Source of the DNA: Prevotella sp.
GTDB taxonomy: Bacteria > Bacteroidota > Bacteroidia > Bacteroidales > Bacteroidaceae
Direction: 5' to 3'
Assembly (NCBI GenBank): GCA_017471465.1
Contig: JAFUTI010000025.1
Location: forward strand, 1 to 64,000
DNA length: 64,000 nt
In this document: in pieces, positions 58,404 to 64,000 of the stretch
Numbering within the stretch: the first letter of the stretch is position 1
How the letters are laid out: every line of letters begins with the position of its first letter
Position numbers and translations under genes: made by a program
Notes under the pieces: generated by a model
Told to the model about the DNA's origin: nothing
What the model saw: only the letters and a program-made list of their open reading frames with translations
The model's database searches: none

Positions 58404-61400
58404 TGAAAGCGCTGAGAAGAATCCGCACCGCTGCCTTTCTGCTGCTGCTGACAGCAGGAGCGGGATGGACATGGGCTGCCGACGGCATCACGACCACGAA
58501 CTATCAGACCGACTTCGCCAGCAGCATTGAACCTTTCGACGCAGGCGACATCGCTGCGGGAACAAATGTCAGTGGCGTGCTGCGTGTCACGAACACGACA
58601 GCGACGGCCAACTTTGCCAACACCCATCAGCTGAACGCCAACGAGACGGTGACAGTGCAGTTCAGTGCCTATCACGGCTATCTGTACGGCAACAGCACAT
58701 CGAAGGTACAACTCGTCAACAGCGACGGCCAAGTATTGGTAGGATATACCTATAACCATCATAGCGTTCAGATTACGGATGTGACGATAGGCGGAACTAC
58801 CGTCAGTGGATTTACAGCCTTCGATGGTGCTTCGTACTGGAACACTTCTGGAGACAAATTCCAGAACGCCAACGGTCTCACGGGAGGCAACAGCGGTAAG
58901 CCTTACCTTAATGATGACAATGCCAATCCCAAGGTGACGATGACGGTGAATGGCGGTGGCAGCGCGACGTTATACATCGTGATAGGAAAGAAATCCATTT
59001 ACCAGTGGTACAGCGGTTCTGTAAACGGTTTGACGAAGGACTTGTCGAAGTTGGAAATCATCAGCACGTGCAGCAATTCCGACCGCACCATCTGCATTGA
59101 CAATCTCAGTATCTGGAGCAGCGCTTACGGCAACGACTACGAGTCGGGCAACCTGGACTGGACGACCAGTGTGTCAGGCCGCTACGACCCTGTCATCCTC
59201 GAGGAGTCTGGGAATCACTACCTGTCGGTCACCCAGGACAAGCGCTCATCATCCAACAACAATGGTGCGACACTGAAGAGCTCGTCGCTGGGCGTTACGG
59301 CAGGTTCCAGCTATCAGCTGACTTTCGACCTGAAGGTGTCAAGCTCCAATGGAGCGAACTCTCAGGCGGGCACAAAGTTTACTGTCTATGATGCCAACAA
59401 CAGTGGGGAGGTGTTCTCGCTGCAAGCCACCGCCGTGGGTGCTACGACATGGATTCTGAATGGTGATACTGAGAACCCTGTCTCATTACCCAATACGAGC
59501 CAAGGGACAGAGGACATCTCTACAGTTCCCTGGTATCGTGTCACCGTTCTCCGTAGTGGGACAGGCACCTGGGTAACCATCAAAGATGGTGCTGACAATG
59601 TGATTGTCAACGGGAAGTCCGTCGCTGCGAGCACAACGGGTGGGCTGGGAATCATGGAGTTTGTCACGATGCGCTATAACGCCAACTTCGCCATCGACAA
59701 CATCTTTGTCACGCCAATCCTCGACTGGTCGGCCGGCAACACCACTGTCAACATCAAAGACGTGGGCGATGCAAACCCAAATATGACAAGTTCCCTGCCC
59801 TACATACATTCCAACTATTACGCCATCAGTTCGCTCAGCAGCAGTAACACGAACGTGGCATCGTTCTGGAGCGACGGCAAGATCCACATCAAGGGAGTGG
59901 GTTCGACGACACTGACGGTGACCGATGTCAGTGGTTATACCGCCACCACCACGCTCACCGTCAGCGGCACGCAGGTAGAGCCCACGCAAACGGCCAACAC
60001 GCTGACCTTCGGCACTACGGGTTACATTGTGAACAACGCCAGTGCGACGGGCTCGTCGTATACCCTGTCGACAGGTCTTCGGATAGACTTCGGATACAGC
60101 GGTGAGACGTCTGTCGTCGTGAATAACGGCTCTTACAACGTTGTGAAGATTATCGATGCCAACGGTTTTTCGCACCCGAACCTAGCGGGAAGCGGTCTGC
60201 CCTATATAGGGGCCTACGGCGGCACTTTCGTGACGCTGACTCCCTTGAACAGCGGCTCCCTGACTGTTGTGGGTAACGTCAGTGCGGAAAAGACGAAACT
60301 ATACCGCAAGGACGGTGTCCTGATGGACACCGACATCGATGAGGAGAGGCACACACTTTCGGCCACACTTACGGGCGGCTCCGTCTATTACCTCTATAAC
60401 GGCCGTACCTCCGAGGATGAGGCAGCAGGGAGCTACAGTTCGCCGGTGCATGCCGTCAGCTTTGCCAACCCGCTGTTTGTCAGCAGTACGGCAGTCATTG
60501 AGATACCCTCCGACGGCAGCTATACTGTTCCCGCCGTAGGAAGTCTTACCCCGACATCATATACACTGACGAAATACGGCGAGCTGGCTGACGTCACGCT
60601 CACCGTCAGTGGCAGTGGCGTCATCTCGGGCATCACCGCCGGCGGGGCTATCCTCGTCAGGCTGTCTGACGGCACAAGCACCGCATACCACCTGGTGACT
60701 GTAGCCTACCCCTCGACGGAGTATCCCGGTCATCTGTGGGACTTTAACATTGAAGGTGAACGGATGACCACTGCAGCAGCACTGCGGAACGTCCCTGTGC
60801 CAACGACGACCATCACTGCTGAAGACAACAACAGCTGGACAGCGCTCTACAAGGTGAATACTGGGGGGTATACCCGTGCTCCGGAATGGCGTCTGAACCG
60901 AAGGCTGTCGAACGACAACGCTATCGTAGTGCCTGAGACGGCGGGGCTGCTGTTCTCTGCCAAGAGTCAGGGATTCTACATGCGCAATGACGATGAGTCA
61001 TTCCGTCATGTCGGCATCCACGGCGACGGCACGTCGTTCACCATCCCCTACCTAAAGCGGGGTGACATTGTCGAGCTGAACTGGAAACACGACGCCGCCA
61101 ATTCCGGCTCTACGTTCATTGCCACCAACCTGACGGACCTGCGTAACAAGCCCGTCAGCGAGCAGTTTCTCATCACAGAGTCAGCCTACCGCACCCAATA
61201 CAACCATCCCGGACGGTATTCGTTCATCGTAGCCGCTGACGGTGACGTCACTTTCACCCTTAAGGACGCGGGATTCACCGACATTCTCTCTATCCGCATC
61301 TACCGAGGGCCTTACCGGTCGACCATGCGGAACATCAATGCTGAGGGTAACGTGACGGCTGAGACGACCATGCTGCTTGACAATGCCGAGCAGGAGTATT

Positions 61401-63739
61401 CCTACAACTACTGCAACCAGCTGTACTCGACGGCCACCGGTCCTGCCTTCTACGTGCTGAAAGGCTGGCGTAAGGGCATAGACCCTGCCGAGAACGTGAC
61501 AGGAGCTGACGCTGGAAAGACTCCCACGCCCTTCACCGACGACGACGAGAGCTACCCCGCCTATCCAGTCACTGATGATGAGAGTCAGCGTCTTTACGAT
61601 TTGCGTAAGAACATCCAGGGTCTGGAGATGTACAACCATGTGTGGCAGTCGAAGAACAACTCCTACAGTTTCGGTCGTATCAAGGCTACTGGCGGCTGGG
61701 GTAAGGTGACCATCCGCATGAACAACTATACGAACGATATGAAGTACGTCATCGGCTATACGCCTGACTACACGCTTACCGTCGGTTCTGCTCCCCACCA
61801 GAGCTATCCCTACACATGGGACTTCACGAACATCTCTGCCCAGGCTGAGCGTGGCAAGTCCAGCAATGCCTACAACACGATTATGAACCAAGACCTATAC
61901 GGCACCAATTGGGAGAACCTGAGCAACGGTGTGTTCTCGATAGACGTTGACAACGCTGGTTCGCTTGGTTCCCAGTATGTGCCTGGGGCAGTTCTTGTGA
62001 CCACCGACCGTGCTCTGAGCAAGATTACCGGTGTCGTGGGTGCTGCTGGCGTCATCTATGCCCTTGACGAGTTCGACGGTTTAGGAGTGAACGGCAAGAT
62101 CTCGTTTGACAGTGACAGCCAGCCGTCGGGCAGTTCGAGGAAGCGGTTGCGTCGTGGTGTCAGGGCGGGCAGTGTCAGTCTGCTGTCGTTTACCCTTGAT
62201 GACTATAAGATTGCGAACACGAGTGATGAGGTTGATGGTGAGACCGTTGTCACGGACTGGAGGAACGCTACGGGCATCTATCAGTCAGCTGGCAACGGAT
62301 GGGTGAAGTTTGGCGCCGACAAGATTACGGAGACGACGATATCCTCTTGCGGTTTCGCTTATAAGTGTGACCTCGACGCCTGGAACACCGACAGGGGTGT
62401 TTATCTGCGTCCTGCTCGAAAGTTGAAGATTGGCGATGTGATTACCGTCAAGATTTTCGCCACCAGTTCGCCCAGTGGCAGCAACTACGGTGTGTCGCTC
62501 TATGGTGAGGACAGCGACACTCCTTCGGCGACTCTTTACCTTGGCAATAAGCAGAAGAATACCGAAGTGACGCTGTCGTATACGTTGACGGAGGGTGACG
62601 GTCTTGTTGACGCGAGTATGATCAAGCTTTTCAGGAACGCGAGCTATTCGGTTTATCTTTCCGAGGTCCAGATCACGGGTGATGGTAGCAGCGACCCTGT
62701 CCGTCGTGAGCTGTACTGTGAGACTGCGACGACGCTGACCATTCCCGATGTCGGTGCCGGTCACCGCATCTATGTGAGTTCCTCGGTTGCTCCTGAGTCG
62801 GTGAGCGGTGCCACGCTGGTGGTTGACGACAGTGATGCTGCCGATGGTGTGTGGCGCTATGATGTCGCCGCTGCGGGCAATGTCTACCTCACCTTTCCTA
62901 TTGGCAGTCGGATATATAAGATAGGAGTCACCGACATACTGAAGACGATGCACGCCGTGGCTGCTACGGGCTGGGCGACGGAAAGTCGCAACCATAGCAT
63001 CGACCACACTCTCACGGGCTACTTCACTCTGAACGATGCCAATGCCTACAGCGTCAGCTGGGACAGTTACGACCTGGAGACGGCCACGGTGGCTCTGACT
63101 GCCGTTGAGGACTCGGGTTACGTGTCAGCTGGCACCGGTATTGTTCTCCGTCAGGACAACAACGTTGTCGGTGGTGTGTACGAGGTGCCGCTTTTCTATC
63201 CGTCGTACACTCGTCGTGCGGCTACTGTTGCGAGCGACAACATGATGGTTCCGGTCGTCACTGGGGGTCGTCAATGGCTGGAGGTTAATGCCGATGGTAA
63301 GCAGAAGTTTATATTGACCAACGTGCACTGGCGCTACAGCATCGGCGGCGGTTGGGGTGTGGAGGTCACCGATACCGATGCCGCAGGTTTCTACCGCCTG
63401 CACGTGTGGGGCGATGCGTCGAAGGATGTGCTTCCTGACAACTGTGCCTACCTCGGTGTGCCTGAGGGTGAGTTGCCTGTGAGTGTCTGGAACGCTGCTG
63501 CGGGGACGTCTCGCGAAGGCACCCTTGGCATCCGTGACGTGGGGGACGGGCCGACGTCTGTCGGCGTTGCTGCTGTCGGTGGTGGTGATGGCGGTGCTGC
63601 TGTCGGTGGTGCCGTGGTGCGAGGTACGTGGTACGAGGTGCGAGGTCCGTGGTACAGTCTCGACGGCACGCGTCTGTCGTCGGCTCCCACGAAGGCAGGG
63701 ATTTACGTCTGTGGCGGGAAGCGAGTTGTCGTCAGGTGA
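58400..63739 (+). CDS. 1,779-residue secreted surface protein, possible fimbrial tip adhesin
   Basis: Signal peptide MMKALRRIRTAAFLLLLTAG. Contains LamG/jelly-roll-like segments (FTAFDGASYWNTSGDK; YQLTFDLKVSSSNGAN; WYRVTVLRSGTGTWVTI), a Big_2-like bacterial Ig domain (KIHIKGVGSTTLTVTDVSGY), several further beta segments and the short tail LDGTRLSSAPTKAGIYVCG. No Mfa1-type domain or Arg-site. Overlaps the anchor gene by 4 bp, so it is translated with it. In other type V systems the last genes encode tip proteins; here the tail instead suggests separate export. A CGAGGTR heptamer array (about 63621-63655) lies just before the tail, encoding VRGTWYEVRGPW. Confidence 0.75.
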   Translation: MMKALRRIRTAAFLLLLTAGAGWTWAADGITTTNYQTDFASSIEPFDAGDIAAGTNVSGVLRVTNTTATANFANTHQLNANETVTVQFSAYHGYLYGNSTSKVQLVNSDGQVLVGYTYNHHSVQITDVTIGGTTVSGFTAFDGASYWNTSGDKFQNANGLTGGNSGKPYLNDDNANPKVTMTVNGGGSATLYIVIGKKSIYQWYSGSVNGLTKDLSKLEIISTCSNSDRTICIDNLSIWSSAYGNDYESGNLDWTTSVSGRYDPVILEESGNHYLSVTQDKRSSSNNNGATLKSSSLGVTAGSSYQLTFDLKVSSSNGANSQAGTKFTVYDANNSGEVFSLQATAVGATTWILNGDTENPVSLPNTSQGTEDISTVPWYRVTVLRSGTGTWVTIKDGADNVIVNGKSVAASTTGGLGIMEFVTMRYNANFAIDNIFVTPILDWSAGNTTVNIKDVGDANPNMTSSLPYIHSNYYAISSLSSSNTNVASFWSDGKIHIKGVGSTTLTVTDVSGYTATTTLTVSGTQVEPTQTANTLTFGTTGYIVNNASATGSSYTLSTGLRIDFGYSGETSVVVNNGSYNVVKIIDANGFSHPNLAGSGLPYIGAYGGTFVTLTPLNSGSLTVVGNVSAEKTKLYRKDGVLMDTDIDEERHTLSATLTGGSVYYLYNGRTSEDEAAGSYSSPVHAVSFANPLFVSSTAVIEIPSDGSYTVPAVGSLTPTSYTLTKYGELADVTLTVSGSGVISGITAGGAILVRLSDGTSTAYHLVTVAYPSTEYPGHLWDFNIEGERMTTAAALRNVPVPTTTITAEDNNSWTALYKVNTGGYTRAPEWRLNRRLSNDNAIVVPETAGLLFSAKSQGFYMRNDDESFRHVGIHGDGTSFTIPYLKRGDIVELNWKHDAANSGSTFIATNLTDLRNKPVSEQFLITESAYRTQYNHPGRYSFIVAADGDVTFTLKDAGFTDILSIRIYRGPYRSTMRNINAEGNVTAETTMLLDNAEQEYSYNYCNQLYSTATGPAFYVLKGWRKGIDPAENVTGADAGKTPTPFTDDDESYPAYPVTDDESQRLYDLRKNIQGLEMYNHVWQSKNNSYSFGRIKATGGWGKVTIRMNNYTNDMKYVIGYTPDYTLTVGSAPHQSYPYTWDFTNISAQAERGKSSNAYNTIMNQDLYGTNWENLSNGVFSIDVDNAGSLGSQYVPGAVLVTTDRALSKITGVVGAAGVIYALDEFDGLGVNGKISFDSDSQPSGSSRKRLRRGVRAGSVSLLSFTLDDYKIANTSDEVDGETVVTDWRNATGIYQSAGNGWVKFGADKITETTISSCGFAYKCDLDAWNTDRGVYLRPARKLKIGDVITVKIFATSSPSGSNYGVSLYGEDSDTPSATLYLGNKQKNTEVTLSYTLTEGDGLVDASMIKLFRNASYSVYLSEVQITGDGSSDPVRRELYCETATTLTIPDVGAGHRIYVSSSVAPESVSGATLVVDDSDAADGVWRYDVAAAGNVYLTFPIGSRIYKIGVTDILKTMHAVAATGWATESRNHSIDHTLTGYFTLNDANAYSVSWDSYDLETATVALTAVEDSGYVSAGTGIVLRQDNNVVGGVYEVPLFYPSYTRRAATVASDNMMVPVVTGGRQWLEVNADGKQKFILTNVHWRYSIGGGWGVEVTDTDAAGFYRLHVWGDASKDVLPDNCAYLGVPEGELPVSVWNAAAGTSREGTLGIRDVGDGPTSVGVAAVGGGDGGAAVGGAVVRGTWYEVRGPWYSLDGTRLSSAPTKAGIYVCGGKRVVVR
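63621..63655. repeat. CGAGGTR heptamer array in the large surface protein
   Basis: CGAGGTA, CGTGGTA, CGAGGTG, CGAGGTC, CGTGGTA: five units in frame, joining the body of the protein to its tail. Confidence 0.8.
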
Positions 63740-63759
63740 CTTTGCCTCTATTTCTGTAG

Positions 63760-64000
63760 TCAGTGTTTTTTTCTCGTCTGCCATATCTCTATGGAGTTGA
63801 CGATGTTCTGCCAGAGGACGTAACATCCGGCTCCGATAGAGGCGACGGGGTTGAGGTACATATAGGCGACCCAGATGCTGAGTGCCGTGTTTTTCTGGAA
63901 GAGCGCCTGTCCGGCATTGAGTTCTTCTCCCTTCCATCTTCCCACGGCTCGTCCGATGACGAACTGTAGGAAGCAGAGGGTGAGTGTTGTGGCTGCTATT
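63760..64000 (-). CDS. C-terminal end of a membrane transporter (bile acid:sodium symporter family?)
   Basis: Partial gene cut by the window edge; the last 79 residues are visible. LTLCFLQFVIGRAVGRW is a TM helix, then LNAGQALFQKNTALSIWVAY and YLNPVASIGAGCYVLWQNIVNS, ending EIWQTRKKH. G-Q-x-x-x-Q-K-N-T followed by N-P-x-A-x-x-x-x-x-x-x-x-W-x-N is the pattern at the end of BASS-family (bile acid:sodium symporter-like) proteins. The family call is moderate because only the end is seen. Confidence 0.55.
   Translation of the reverse strand, partial: IAATTLTLCFLQFVIGRAVGRWKGEELNAGQALFQKNTALSIWVAYMYLNPVASIGAGCYVLWQNIVNSIEIWQTRKKH

Noticed and set aside
1-64000. tRNA or rRNA genes
   Set aside because: Scanned the intergenic gaps for T-arm and anticodon-arm patterns; nothing convincing seen. 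A covariance-model search would settle it.

Overview
The window comes from a gut- or oral-type member of Bacteroidota, most likely Prevotella or a close relative. The reasons are: almost every promoter has the Bacteroidota -7 box TAnnTTTG (mostly TATCTTTG); Shine-Dalgarno sites are nearly absent; there is a type V (FimA/Mfa1-like) fimbrial locus; secreted proteins share a short C-terminal tail (L-x-G-[QR]-R-V ... G-[IL]-Y-I-x-x-G-[KR]-K-V-[IV]-[IV]-[KR]); and families such as DUF3575, PL11, the Bacteroidota C10 proteases and menaquinone synthesis occur together. No rRNA, tRNA, CRISPR array or intact transposase was found.

Layout. 1-4.36 kb is a decayed, accessory stretch: gene stubs, a ParE/RelE-type toxin-antitoxin pair, a broken DUF3990/DUF3791 pair, a DUF3237 remnant, menB, and an MNT/HEPN pair. 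4.36-7.76 kb holds two overlapping Cache-domain sensors, the first of which has lost its phospho-acceptor histidine. A TGS-domain nucleoside kinase (7.87-9.55 kb) faces an operon on the minus strand that runs ROK, ROK, hotdog thioesterase, menF, menD (14.66-9.57 kb). lysS-gpsA follow, then two very large secreted proteins (a C10 cysteine protease with leucine-rich repeats, and a PL11 rhamnogalacturonan lyase) that separate gpsA from pgi. 27.7-32.5 kb is housekeeping: pgi, a HAD phosphatase, a lipoprotein, a DUF4890 protein and an alanine/glycine symporter.

32.6-38.2 kb is the most unusual part. Two AT-rich secreted proteins are each followed by a long RNA hairpin and then a 51-59 residue peptide gene; the end of the big gene, the hairpin and the start of the peptide gene are nearly identical between the two copies (293 bp, about 95%). 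A third peptide of the same family lies directly downstream of the PL11 gene. These peptides (MK-[KR]-x-Y-x-x-P ... V-N-[VI]-Q-[VL]-x-Q-M-I-A-x-S) are my main candidate for an undescribed system.

38.3-49.5 kb carries an unknown two-gene unit, trmO, a TPR histidine kinase, a minus-strand operon (polysaccharide deacetylase, GT2, MerR regulator, alpha/beta hydrolase, 5'-nucleotidase family) and alaS, whose reading frame contains two micro-repeat insertions. 49.6-63.7 kb is a type V fimbrial operon: DUF3575 protein, major subunit, an inserted PIN toxin-antitoxin pair, two further subunits, a FimB/Mfa2-like anchor, and a 1,779-residue surface protein that may be the tip adhesin or a passenger. The window ends inside a membrane protein that looks like a bile acid:sodium symporter family member.

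Two repeat phenomena run through the window: short palindromes built on GTC[T/A]GAC (one in frame inside menD), and micro-arrays of 7-8 bp words that sit on gene ends, start codons, a signal peptide and inside alaS.
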